DNA from: Nageia nagi | Lineage: Eukaryota > Pinophyta | Reading direction: 5' to 3' | NCBI GenBank assembly: GCA_050084985.1 | Contig: JBITNC010000001.1 | Span: 83,948,001-84,012,000, forward strand | Length of the DNA stretch: 64,000 nt | In this document: piece by piece, positions 34,679-44,073 of the stretch | How the letters are laid out: every line of letters begins with the position of its first letter | How positions within the stretch are numbered: the first letter of the stretch is position 1 | Position numbers and translations under genes: made by a program | The notes under the pieces: generated by a model | Told to the model about the DNA's origin: nothing | Databases searched by the model: none | The model's input: the letters and a program-made list of their open reading frames with translations, nothing else

Positions 34679-35544
34679 TGTTAACACATAAAATTTGATT
34701 TATGTATTTGTTAATACATTATAAAATAGTTGCCTGCACTTATAATCAGTTATTAATGTTATCTTGGATTTCATTAATATATATCATTATTTACTATGTT
34801 TCTCTTGCTTATGTAGGTACATGCCAACTCAAGGAGCGCATCACATTATTTACTACCTATATAAATAATGAATCTAATAGTAAGTCCATAATCAAGGATA
34901 CACATGATCCTACGTATGGTCTTGATAATGGCAATCATATTGTAAGGTGTTTCTTGACACCGCCTATCAAGCCTGATTCTGTGTATCCCCTTCTTGTGAG
35001 CATTCTGAAGAACCGAGAGACATATCTGATGATCATACTATGATCATCTCAAGATTTTAGTGGGGGTGTAGACTCATTGGAGATGGATCATAGCCTATCG
35101 AAGGCCACCAATGCTCCTTTGTGGATGAATACAGACCATCGACATTCCTATCTAGTGCAACGAACACCAACCATGGCCTTCTTCTGTGACTTATTAGCTT
35201 CATGATTTTAGGTGTGGACAATGTTGGATCCCAGGACTTCATCAATAGTTTTGTTTTGAGCATGCTCCATGAAGTGGGTATATAATTTTAGTCTTGATAG
35301 GCGGTGCCATTTTACACCTATTTTATCATACATATATTTCGCATTTACTTGTTACATACTTATCAGTGAACTTGAACTTATCAAGCAAATTTCAAGTTTT
35401 ATCAATTTGTCAAAATACTTGTTATCTTTCATTATTTTGTGTATAAATTGCTATCCGTAGTTCAAATTACAAGTGCATTCGAGTGTGTGAATGTTTTCCT
35501 TTATTGCTTATTTATTTGCATGCTTGAATTTTTACTTATAAACA
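34679..35544 (+). repeat. Element 6, 5' LTR
   Basis: 866 bp, from TGTTAACACATAAAATT to TTATAAACA. TATA-type box TATATAAATA at 34858-34867. The family block GAATCTAATAGTAAGTCC follows it. Two decayed dispersed palindromes lie near 35102 and 35134. Confidence 0.92.
34858..34867 (+). promoter_or_regulatory. TATA box of the Element 6 5' LTR
   Basis: TATATAAATA. The same box with the same flanks occurs in the Element 7 LTRs (37035-37044), which supports its role as the LTR promoter core. Confidence 0.65.
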
Positions 35545-35546
35545 TC

Positions 35547-35565
35547 TGGTGAACCCGACATGAAC
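35547..35565 (+). promoter_or_regulatory. Primer-binding site of Element 6
   Basis: TGGTGAACCCGACATGAAC, two bases after the LTR. Element 7 has the same site with one change, and Element 5 a diverged version. The tRNA primer is not identified. Confidence 0.8.
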
Positions 35566-35581
35566 TTCACATCATTGTACT

Positions 35582-35598
35582 AAAACCCTAAGGGTTTT
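35582..35598 (+). other. Palindromic leader motif, Element 6
   Basis: AAAACCCTAAGGGTTTT, a perfect 8-bp-arm inverted repeat between the primer site and the gag ATG. It is kept at the same place in Elements 5 and 7. Confidence 0.75.
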
Positions 35599-35635
35599 AG
35601 TTAGGACTAATATCTATTTTGTGAGTGTTTCAGTT

Positions 35636-36766
35636 ATGGATCAGCTTAAATTATTCCTGTGTAGTCTTTCAAGAAGAGATCTAGATGAATTATTGGGGGA
35701 AATTAGACATGATGGTCCAGAGGGATCCGAAGGAACACAAAATAGTGCTGAGGGTAACAATAGTAACCTTCAAGCTACTATAGAGGGTATGCAAAGGCAA
35801 ATCAATAGATTGGCAAGGGGATCAGCTCTGTCTAATGATTCTTTTGAATTTGGTAGTCCCCTATGCAATGAGATTCGTAGGCACATGCCACCATCTAATT
35901 ATAAAGAGCTAAAATTTTGCAAGTTCAATGGTGAAGGAGACCCGAGGAGACATCTACAAGGATTCAAGGATGAGTGCGAACTCAAAATCGGTATAGATCA
36001 AAAATTACAAGCCAAATTCTTTCCCCATAGCTTGGAGGGAGAGGCTCAATAATGGTTTTATGCTCTACCTGAAGGGTCCATCACATCATTTGGAGAATTC
36101 AGTAATTTATTCCTTGCAAAATACAAGCATAACATCAAGCAGGAGGTTATGGTATTAGATTTATGTGCTATAAAGCAAGGCAGTGATGAGAAATTAGACA
36201 AATTTGTTGTGAGGTTTAAGAAGACATGGTAGCAAGTGAAGACTAGATTGATAGAAAAATAGGTAAACAATATTTTTAAAGAAGCTATTATCTTACCCTT
36301 GCAATCACATGTCATCGATTATACACATCTTGCATTTTTGGATATGCCATATAAATTGTTAGAGAAAGAGAAAGTCCTTGTGAAGCTAGGGCTTATGAAG
36401 TATGGCAGTGATGATAAGACTAAAGCGAAGGATAAGAGATCATAATCACCAAAGAAGGAGAAAAATATCCATGTGGCCAAGAAGACAAGCAGGCTAAAAG
36501 AGAGGAAATTTGTGAAATTTCCCATACCTTTGAGATATATCCTAAAAGACCTTGTGGTGAAAGGGTTGTTACAACCCTTACCTAAGCATGAAGAAGATCC
36601 TATAGCAGAAAGACCCGCTTGGTATAAAGAAGATAGGTATTGCAAGTATCATCAGACTAAGGGCCATGCTACTAATGGGTGTGGAAGCCTTAGGAATAAA
36701 ATACAAAAGCTCATAGAAGATGGATTCTATGTGTGTTTGGCAAAGGTTGAAGATGCAGAGGAAGAG
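35636..36766 (+). pseudogene. gag of Element 6, N-terminal part, interrupted by Element 7
   Basis: Starts at ATG 35636 (MDQLKLFLCSLSRRDLDELL); this start is conserved in Elements 5 and 7. It has an acidic N-terminal region, a capsid core (35880-36260) with F-N-G-E-G-D-P-R-R-H-L and F-F-P-H-S-L-E-G-E-A, then a basic stretch, and a knuckle C-x2-H-x4-H-x4-C (CKYHQTKGHATNGC) near 36640. Stops at about 36050, 36230, 36262 and 36443 break it. Three of these are CAA or CAG in a sister copy. The gene stops at 36766, where Element 7 is inserted, and resumes at 44976. The product packages the element RNA. Confidence 0.88.
36762..36766. repeat. Target-site duplication of Element 7, left copy (AAGAG)
   Basis: The same bases occur at 44976-44980. 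Deleting Element 7 and one copy restores the gag reading frame of Element 6 in agreement with Element 5. Confidence 0.93.
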
Positions 36767-37626
36767 TGTTAACACATAAAAATGATTTTATGTTTTTTAA
36801 ATCAATAAATTAATGAAATATGCTTAGCCTAACTATATGTCTTGAATGGATTAAAGTGATAATATCAATGTTTGGCTTGAATATGAATATTGTATGGGTT
36901 ATCTTGAATATTGCATGGGTTATCTTGAATATTGCATGAATTATCTTGTTTATTGATGTGTTTATCTTAAATCTTGTGAATTAACCTTATTTATGTGGAT
37001 GCACACCAACCTATGGGTGGTATTATCTATTATCTATATAAATAAGGGATCTAATAGTAAGTCCACAATAACAAGGATACACATGATCCCGCGTATGGTC
37101 TTGTAAGTGGCTACCCCTTAAGGTATCTCTTGGTACCATCTACAAGGCTATGGTTTATGTGCTTCCTTACGCGAGCTCTCCTGACATCTACGATCAATTC
37201 TGATATTATACTGCTATCTAAGATATCTATACTGAAGATCTGGACCTAACCGAGAGGTCAAAGCTATCAAACTAAGGCTACCGGTGCTCCTTTATGAATG
37301 GAAGAACACCACTGGCACTCTTATACCACTGAAATGGACCGCTTGCAGTCCACTTTTCGTATCCTTGCAGGTCACAACATTGCAGGAAAAGGTAGCTTAT
37401 CATCATTACATTGCTAATATCTACATCTTTCATTGTTAGGTACATTCTATGAGGTAAGTACATAAATTATAGTCTTGGTTGGTACAATTACACTTCTTAA
37501 TTGGTTATGTTGTTATTTATTGTTATCTAGAATAAATCGCTATCTATAGCTAGAATACAGATAATATTGAGTTTATAGATAGTTGCCTATTTACTTATTT
37601 GCACGCTCAATTTTTATTTGTAAACA
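36767..37626 (+). repeat. Element 7, 5' LTR
   Basis: 860 bp, from TGTTAACACATAAAAATG to TTTGTAAACA. TATA-type box at 37035-37044. It has two copies of a 21-bp unit (GGTTATCTTGAATATTGCATG) near 36897-36938, against four in the 3' LTR, which accounts for the 42-bp length difference. Dispersed palindrome copies lie near 37281 and 37335. Confidence 0.93.
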
Positions 37627-37628
37627 TT

Positions 37629-37647
37629 TGGTGAACCCGACGTGAAC
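37629..37647 (+). promoter_or_regulatory. Primer-binding site of Element 7
   Basis: TGGTGAACCCGACGTGAAC, two bases after the LTR. Confidence 0.8.
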
Positions 37648-37663
37648 CGCACATCATTATACT

Positions 37664-37680
37664 AAAACCCTAAAGGTTTT
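37664..37680 (+). other. Palindromic leader motif, Element 7
   Basis: AAAACCCTAAAGGTTTT, with one mismatch to the perfect palindrome of Element 6. Confidence 0.7.
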
Positions 37681-37717
37681 AGTTAAGATTAACATCTATT
37701 TTGTGAGTGTCTTAGTT

Positions 37718-38936
37718 ATGGAACAGCTTAAGTTATTTTTGCGTAGTCTTTCAAAAAGAGATTTGGATGAATTATTGGTAGAAATTAGACATGATGATCC
37801 GAAGGGATCCGAAGGAATGCAAAATAGCACTGAAGGTGACAATAGTAATGTTCAGGCTACTATGGAAGGTATGCAAAGATAGATAGATAGATTGGCAAGG
37901 AGATCAGCTCCACCTAATGATTCTTTCGAATTTGGTAGCCCTTTATGTGATGAAATTCGTAGGCACATGCCACCATCCAACTACAAAGAACCAAAATTCA
38001 GTAAGTTCAATGGTGAAGGAGATCCAAGAAGACATATATAGGGTTTCAAGGATGAGTGTGAACTCAAAATTGGTACAGACCAAAGATTGCAAGCTAAGTT
38101 CTTTCCCCAAAGCCTAGAAAGAGAGACTCGAGAATGGTTTTATGCCTTACCTGAAGGGTCCATTACATCATTTAAGGAATTCAGTAATTTGTTTCTGGAA
38201 TAGTATAAGCATAACATCAAGAAGGAAATTATGCTATCAGATTTATGTGCTATCAAGAAAGACAGTGATGAGCAACTAGACAAATTTGTTGTAAGGTTTA
38301 AGAAGACATGGCAGCAAGTGAAGACAAGATTAATAGAAAAAGAGGTAAATAACATTTTTAAAGAAGCTGTTATATTACCCTTACAATCATATGTTATCGA
38401 TTATACACATCTTACATTTTTTGATATGACGCATAAACTGTTAGAGAAAGAAAAAGTCCTTGTGAAGCTAGGGCTTGTAAAGTATGGTAACAATGAAAAG
38501 GTAAAAGCAAAGGATAAGAAACCATAATCGCCAAAGAAAGAGAAAGTTGTCCATGTGGCTGAGAAGACAAATGAGATGAAGGAAAAGAGATATGTGAGAT
38601 TTCCCATACCTCCAAGACATATCCTAAAAGACCTTGTGGAAAAAGGGTTATTACAACCTTTACCGAAGCGTGAGGAAGATCCAACAGCAGAAAAACCCCA
38701 TTGGTATAAGGAAGATAGATATTGTGAATATCATCAAACTAAAGGTCATGCTACTAATGGATGTGGAAATCTTAGGGATATAATACAGAAGCTCATAGAA
38801 TATGGATTCTATGTATGTCTAGCAAAGGTCAAAGATACAGGAGAAGAACAACAAATCAATATGATCTTTCTCGAAGATGCTTACGAAGTTAGGCCCGATG
38901 GGAGCTTCAGGCCCTTTGGAGGTATCATTTGGTAGA
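37718..38936 (+). pseudogene. gag of Element 7
   Basis: Starts at ATG 37718 (MEQLKLFLRSLSKRDLDELL) and runs about 406 codons to a stop at 38934-38936, with four internal stops (about 37880, 38039, 38201 and 38525). The order is as in Element 6: acidic N-terminus, capsid core (FNGEGDPRRH, then FFPQSLERE), a region rich in K, and a knuckle C-x2-H-x4-H-x4-C (CEYHQTKGHATNGC) near 38735. After the knuckle the frame ends 70 codons on, where Elements 5 and 6 continue into protease. The last residues (R-P-D-G-S-F-R-P-F-G-G) have no match in the sisters and may mark the junction with foreign sequence. The stop at 38525 is shared with Element 6. Confidence 0.9.
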
Positions 38937-38937
38937 T

Positions 38938-38979
<42 letters not shown>

Positions 38980-39544
38980 GAAGAGAAAAGCTAGCAATTG
39001 GTTCAAGTCTCTAACAGACGTCAGGGTCAAGAGATTGAGAGGTTTCATGATGTCATAATAGGAGCATCGGTGTTGTATTTCCTAATAATAGGACCACCGA
39101 TGGTCCTCTTTTAGTGGAAAAATAGAGGAAATCAAAAGGTACCAATTACTCCTGCAGCATGGGAAGTCAGAATTTTAGGTCATGTCATTGATGTTCATTT
39201 TTAAAGATCATGGAACATCAAATTAATGCATCATAAGCACATGTACAAGAGCAAATGAGGAACATTGGTGTTGTATTTTGTGAGAAAAGGACCACCGATG
39301 GTGCTCTTTTAGGGGAAAAATAGAGGAAAGCAAAAGGTACCAATTACTCCCAGAGCATGGGAAGTCAGAGTTTCAGGTCATGTCAATTGGCATCGTTCTC
39401 AAGGATCATGGAATATCAAGTTCATTCATCACAGATACATGCACAAGAGCAAATCAGGTACCAAAATTTGTGTTTTATATATATATCATGATCAAAATGT
39501 TTTTTTTGTTTACAATGTAACTAGATGAGATTACATAGAATGAT
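38937..39544. repeat. AT microsatellite and 200-bp tandem duplication between gag and the PMD gene
   Basis: An (AT)n run of about 32 bp lies at 38943-38974. Two adjacent copies of a roughly 200-bp unit follow, 39059-39258 and 39259-39460. Each contains the dispersed palindrome (39090-39107 and 39288-39305), then ATAGAGGAAA.CAAAAGGTACCAATTACTCC and a GATCATGGAA.ATCAA phrase. No coding signal is visible. Confidence 0.8.
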
Positions 39545-39840
39545 CTAGAATCTCCTACTAGACCCCCCTCCCCCTACACTAGAGCTAGTAGCCCTGCTAG
39601 ATGTGCCACCCCTGCACTGTGCCTTGTACTTCCCTACGCATGCCTTCTCCTCGCCAATCTATCTCTCAGCCTGGTGAAGCTGCTCATAGAGGGTCTTGAT
39701 CTCCTTGTTGGCTACCTATAATTCTTGGTAGATATCGGTATAATCCCGTCCTCCAAATCGTAGATGACTCTGTAGTTCTCTAATCTCCTCATCCTTTTGA
39801 CCGATTTGACCACGTAGTTTTGCTATCTCAACCTCAAGAT

Positions 39841-39931
39841 CTGTGACATAGCATAAACATATCATGTTAGCTCCTTTGTATATCATGAAAAGTAGAAAAT
39901 CAAAGCAAAGTAAAAAGAGATAATAAGTTAC
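39841..39931 (-). other. Intron 2 of the antisense PMD gene (91 bp)
   Basis: Minus-strand donor GATG/GTAACTTA and acceptor TATGTCACAG/ATCTTG. T-rich, with an in-frame stop if not removed. Splicing joins D-D-D to D-L-E-V-E-I in phase 1. Confidence 0.8.
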
Positions 39932-41357
39932 CATCATCATCCTCATCGTAGTCTTCATCATCCCAGTCTGACTCTATCTTATACTCAGGTTCATATTCAT
40001 CCTGGTCTGGATCGGTCTCCTCATTGTCATCATGACCTACATCTAGAGATGTGTCACGAGCATATGTAGAACTACCCTCTCCTCCCCATCCTCCCATGGT
40101 GAAGGGAGTGTCCCATCCGGTCTCTGTGTCTCCTGTGTCCTCATCCTCCCATGCATCATCACCCGTGTCAGCATCGTGAATGCCTATGTGGTGAGGATGG
40201 CATGTCCTCCACCAATCTAGGTAGTCCTCTATGTGATCAGGTCCATCTATGTCATCATTGACCCCATGGTCGAATTCCTTGCTAGGGGACTCCCAATCTG
40301 AGCCCCAGTCAGGTACTAGCTCATAATCCTCTGGAAGGTGCTTGCTATGATAGTAGCAAACCACTATTCTATAATCATTCAGTATGCCCTGCTGGAGGCT
40401 GAACTGATAGAGTACTCACTCTGGCCTGTACAGCTCCACTAGTGCCCTACGTGCCTGTAGGTATGTAGGGTGTCTCACCCATGCCATCTCCTGTATGTCC
40501 TCCTCCCACTCTAGTACACCTCCTCGATAGGGATGCCAGTATACTTGCACCTCTTATAGTAGGTCAAATTGTACCCGCTATCCCTCTAGGTCCATGCTAG
40601 GAAAATTGGGTCCCTCTGTTGTCGCCCACCATTGCCAAGTGGGTGCATCATCCAGCTGATCTAGGGGCAATGTTGTTGGTCTAGAGATGACGATGTGATC
40701 ATATGCCCATACTTGTAGAATCATAGAATGAGCCACTTATCTTCTGCCTCTCTCCACCTCTGCAAAGCCATGGATGTCATGATAGAGTTGCGCTAGTATT
40801 GCGGGGCACCATGCATATCACTGCCTATGTATAACCATGTCCTATATAATAGGAATCATACCTACTAGGAAGGTCTCACTGCTCTTGTCGGGATAGACAA
40901 TAGCATCTAAAAGGCAGGTAATGAGGATCCTCATCTGCAGGTCACCCCATGCTGGAGGATCCTCTGGCACATGTCTCACTAGGGACATGCCCCTCTTCTT
41001 GTGATTTACTTTGTCTGATCCTGTTAGCCATGTATCCCATGCCTCTACCTATTCCAGGCTTGGAATAGGAATCATGTTCACTAGCCTCCCCCTGATAGGA
41101 AGTCTAGTGATCCTATAGATATCCTCTAGTGTCACTGTAATCTCACCAGTTGGAAGGTGGAAGGTGTTAGAGTTTGGATCCCACCTCTCCATCAAAGCTA
41201 TTAGCATGTTGTAGTCATGAAACACATAGTTAGCAAATGCAAGGTGACTAAATGAAATGTCCTCTAGAATGCTCTGGGCTACATCAGTTTATGGCCACTG
41301 TTGGGCAGTGGTGAAAGTAGCACTCTTGCCGGATGGTCGCATGAGGTATGCATGGTT

Positions 41358-41710
41358 CTGCAAGAAAAGAATGACAAAAGACAAGTTAGTGTCAAGGTAT
41401 AAAACACAGAATAGCAAAAATAGTACTGGTGAAAAGGATCACCCACGGTCCAAACTAGAGTAGAAAGGACCGCTAGCGGTCCTATTTCTATGAATAAGGG
41501 TGATAAAAATTCAGGGTGCAGGTTTGTACAGATGAGCTTAGTGCAGCCATGATACTAGAAATTCAAAAAAACAAAGTGAAAAGGAAAAATGTAGGGCTAG
41601 GGTATGCAACAGGAAAACCTTAGGGGCAATTCAGAAAACTAGTAAAAAGGTCACTAAAATCTGAAAACAAGCAAAAGCATAGCAAGGAAAAGGTAGGAGA
41701 TGCAATGTAC
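41358..41710 (-). other. Intron 1 of the antisense PMD gene (353 bp)
   Basis: Minus-strand donor CATCAA/GTACAT. The acceptor follows a strong pyrimidine tract, CATTCTTTTCTTGCAG/AACC. It contains a perfect 18-bp palindrome at 41466-41483. Phase 0 joining gives S-H-Q then N-H-A-Y-L. Confidence 0.72.
41466..41483. repeat. Perfect palindrome AGGACCGCTAGCGGTCCT
   Basis: The best-preserved copy of the dispersed palindromic motif. Other copies lie at 37335-37352, 39090-39107, 39288-39305, 42075-42092, 42128-42145, 44684-44701, 45947-45965, 47893-47910, 49832-49849, 52083-52100, 54056-54073 and about 56013-56033. Full copies extend with AAAA on the left and TCTTTT on the right. Confidence 0.8.
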
Positions 41711-41925
41711 TTGATGACTAGCAGGAGAATCAGCCACTAAGGTAGCTCTGTGACCATTTTGGTGTGTGATCAGTAGGGCCATAGTTTGCAGCCACAATAC
41801 AAGAAGAATCACCTAGTGATAGTGACAAAATCACCAGCTAAACCTCTCTAAATTAGTCTCTCAAGCTCTAGGATGCTCTCAACTATGAAAATGATAGGGT
41901 GAACAAATGAGGAAGGGTGGGGCCC

Positions 41926-41933
41926 CTTTTATA
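41926..41933 (-). promoter_or_regulatory. TATA box of the antisense PMD gene
   Basis: Minus-strand CTATAAAAGGGGCCCCACCC, a near-ideal plant core promoter. It lies about 145 bp upstream of the proposed ATG, leaving a 5' UTR of roughly 115 bp if transcription starts 30 bp downstream. It is independent of the LTR promoter and points the other way. Confidence 0.72.
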
Positions 41934-42239
41934 GAAAGGTTAGGGCACACACTTCAAGACAAACTTCGATTTGAGCATTTGGTACATGTAGGCAAGCCAT
42001 CAGGTATCAATTGGGAATCTAGAGGTGATTTGTAGGGACTAGAATTTTACGATTTTTGATGAATCTTCAAGAAAAGGACCACCTGCGGTCTTAGTGAAGA
42101 CCGTCAGTGTTCTAGGTCTGCAAGAAAAGGACCGCCCATGTTCCTTTGTCTAGAAAATTAGTTTATCAAGTATCATGGGTGTTTGATCAATGTTATATCC
42201 AGGAGAATATTGCTTTGAGTTTCATGTTTGCAGACCCAA

Positions 42240-43015
42240 GTAATTAGCTTATCGTGCCTATGAGTGGAGTCCAGCTCCCCTTATCAGCTTATCATGTGCC
42301 TATGAGTGGGGTCCCAGCTCCCGTGATCAGCTTATCATCTCTATGAGTGGAGTCCAGCTCCCATAGTCAACTTATCATGTGCCTATGAGTGGAGTCCTAG
42401 CTCCCATGATCAGCTTATCGTGCTTATGATAGGAGTTCCAGCTCCCATTATCAGCTTATCATGTGCCTATGAGTGGAGTCCTAGCTCTCGTGATCAGCTT
42501 ATCACGCTTATGAGAGGAGTTCTAGCTCCCATTGTTAGCTTATCATGTGCCTATGAGTGGAGTCCAACTCCCCTTGTCAGCTTATCATGTGCCTATGAGT
42601 GGAGTCCCAGCTCCCGTGATCAGCTTATCATCTCTATGAGTGGAGTCCAGCTCCCATAGTCAGCTTATCATGTGCCTATGAGTGGAGTCCCAGCTCCTAT
42701 GATCAGCTTATTGCACTTATGAGAGGAGTTCTAGCTCCCATTGTCAGCTTATCATGTGCCTATGAGTGGACTCCAGCTCCCCTTATCAGCTTATCATGTG
42801 CCTATGAGTGGAGTCCAGCTCCTGTGATTAGCTTATCATGCTTATGAGTGGAGTTCCAACTCCCCTTATTAGCTTATCATGTGCCTATGAGTGGAGTCCA
42901 GCTCTCGTGATCAGCTTATCATGCTTATGAGTGGAGTTCAGCTCTCGATATCCGCTTATCATGCTTATGAGTGGAGTTCCAACTCCCATTATCAGTTTAT
43001 CATGCCTCTTGGTGG
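42240..43015. repeat. Tandem array A in Element 7, about 18 units of about 42 bp
   Basis: Unit close to CAGCTTATCATGTGCCTATG then AGTGGAGTCCCAGCTCCCGTGAT, in alternating long and short variants. Non-coding; the plus-strand open frames across it are by-products. Confidence 0.92.
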
Positions 43016-43515
43016 AGTGTCAGCTTCATCAGTTTATCACTTGTTTTGCGGAGTTTGGTTCTTATACAACTACAGTACACCTCTTGGTGCGAAGGCTCAG
43101 TTGTATGGAACTTAGCTCTCATATATCAGCTTATCACTTGTTTTGTAGAGTTCAGTTCCTATGCAACTGGAGTACACCTCTTGGTGCGAAGGCTCAGTTG
43201 TGTGGAACTTAGCTCTCACATATCAGCTTATCATTGTTTTGTAGAGATTGGTTCTTATGCAACTAGAGTACACCTCTTGATGCGAAGGCTTAGTTGTGTG
43301 GAACTTAGCTCTCATATATCAGTTTATCACTTGTTTTGCAGAGTTTGGTTCTTATGCAACTGGAGTACACCTCTTGGTGTGAAGGCTTAGTTGTGTGGAA
43401 CTTAGCTCTCATATATCAGCTTATCACTTGTTTTGCAGAGTTCAGTTCTTATGCAACTGCAATACATCTCTGGATGCAAAGGCTTAGTTGTGTGGAACTT
43501 AGCTCTCCCCTGTGT
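43016..43515. repeat. Tandem array B in Element 7, about 5 units of about 103 bp
   Basis: Each unit contains ATCAGCTTATCACTTGTTTT, TTCTTATGCAACT, ACACCTCTTGGTGCGAAGGC and TGTGGAACTTAGCTCTC. It shares the word CAGCTTATCA with array A, so it probably grew out of it. Confidence 0.92.
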
Positions 43516-43519
43516 TTGG

Positions 43520-43700
43520 TTATGGTTATCATGTCTGGTCTTGTGAGTTGATCATGTGTGTTATCATGTCTTGTGAGTTGATCATGTGTGCTATCATGTC
43601 TTGTGAGTTGATCATGTGTGTTATCATGTCTTGTCTTGTGAGTTGGTCATGTGTGTTATCATGTCTTGTCTTGTGAGTTGGTCATATGTGTTGTGATGTG
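43520..43700. repeat. Tandem array C in Element 7, about 5 units of 31-37 bp
   Basis: Unit around TCTTGTGAGTTGATCATGTG then TGTTATCATG. Units are almost identical, so the amplification is recent relative to the other arrays. Confidence 0.9.
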
Positions 43701-44058
43701 GTCTTGTCAAGTTGTCATCCGGTCGACATGTGTGGTCAAGTCATTTATCCGATCATTATCATGTGTGTTGGCAAGTTTGTCGTCATGGGTCATCAACATT
43801 GCGGCAAGATTATTAGATTATCAGGTATATCAGGCTACCACCTTCTATAGCAAAATGCAAGGGGCAAGCATGCCCAAGGTAATATCAAAAGGGAGTTTTC
43901 TCAACCTATATCTAGTACTAATAAGCTTTATCATGATGTTGTTTAAGTTTAGAATGGTTAGTGTTTAGCATTGCTTATCAAAATTGTTTGCTATGATGTT
44001 GTGTTTTTACTTTGAATGCAAAATCTCAAGTCACCTCATGTTTCTTTCGATTTCACAT
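43701..44058. other. Element 7, 3' non-coding end
   Basis: No coding signal. It leads into the polypurine tract. Parts resemble the end of the Element 6 3' region (a GGGGCAA...ATGCCCAAGG phrase, and ATCAACATTGCGGCAAG-like text). Confidence 0.6.
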
Positions 44059-44073
44059 CCAAAGTGGGGCATC
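44059..44073 (+). promoter_or_regulatory. Polypurine tract of Element 7
   Basis: CCAAAGTGGGGCATC directly before the 3' LTR. Confidence 0.85.

Larger units (their letters stand above)
39545..41782 (-). pseudogene. Antisense plant mobile domain (PMD) gene with introns, captured in Element 7
   Basis: Minus-strand gene antisense to gag. Proposed exons: 41782-41711, 41357-39932 and 39840-39545. Both introns start GT and end AG and join frames correctly. Exon 1 begins at ATG 41782 (AACTATGGCC context) and gives 24 residues. Exon 2 has the PMD signature F-H-L-P-T-G-E-I-T-V-T-L-E-D-I-Y-R near 41160, preceded by a W-D-P-N-S-N-T lead and followed by L-P-I-R-G. It then has a helical middle and a very acidic tail rich in D and E (40050-39932). 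Exon 3 gives an E/K coiled coil (KDEEIRELQ) and a G/S/R-rich end. About 600 codons. PMD proteins (MAIN/MAIL family) act in gene silencing and genome stability in Arabidopsis, and the domain also occurs in transposons. Stops at 41289 and 41049, among others, show that this copy is dead. The family assignment is strong; the function within the element is unknown. Confidence 0.82.

Noticed and set aside
34702-35043. 113-codon frame at 34702-35043 and 104-codon frame at 50599-50913
   Set aside because: Both lie at the same place in the two LTRs of Element 6. Chance frames in LTR sequence.
35547-35565. tRNA gene fragments at primer-binding sites
   Set aside because: Only about 19 bases complementary to a tRNA end, in the fixed position after an LTR. 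They are primer-binding sites, not tRNA genes.
35582-35598. Interstitial telomere repeat (CCCTAAA)
   Set aside because: Only a single word within a conserved leader palindrome; no tandem telomere array.
36762-36766. Shared AAGAG target site for Elements 3 and 7 as evidence of target preference
   Set aside because: Two matching five-base sites in purine-rich DNA are too few, and the elements belong to different superfamilies.
38943-38974. (AT)n run as a possible origin or scaffold attachment site
   Set aside because: A plain dinucleotide microsatellite with no further supporting signal.
42420-43551. Several overlapping plus-strand open frames of 70-140 codons
   Set aside because: They lie entirely within tandem arrays A and B. 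Unit lengths keep frames open by chance, and the products are repeats without a domain.
42240-43700. CRISPR-like appearance of repeated units
   Set aside because: The units are contiguous tandem repeats without unique spacers, inside a plant retrotransposon.
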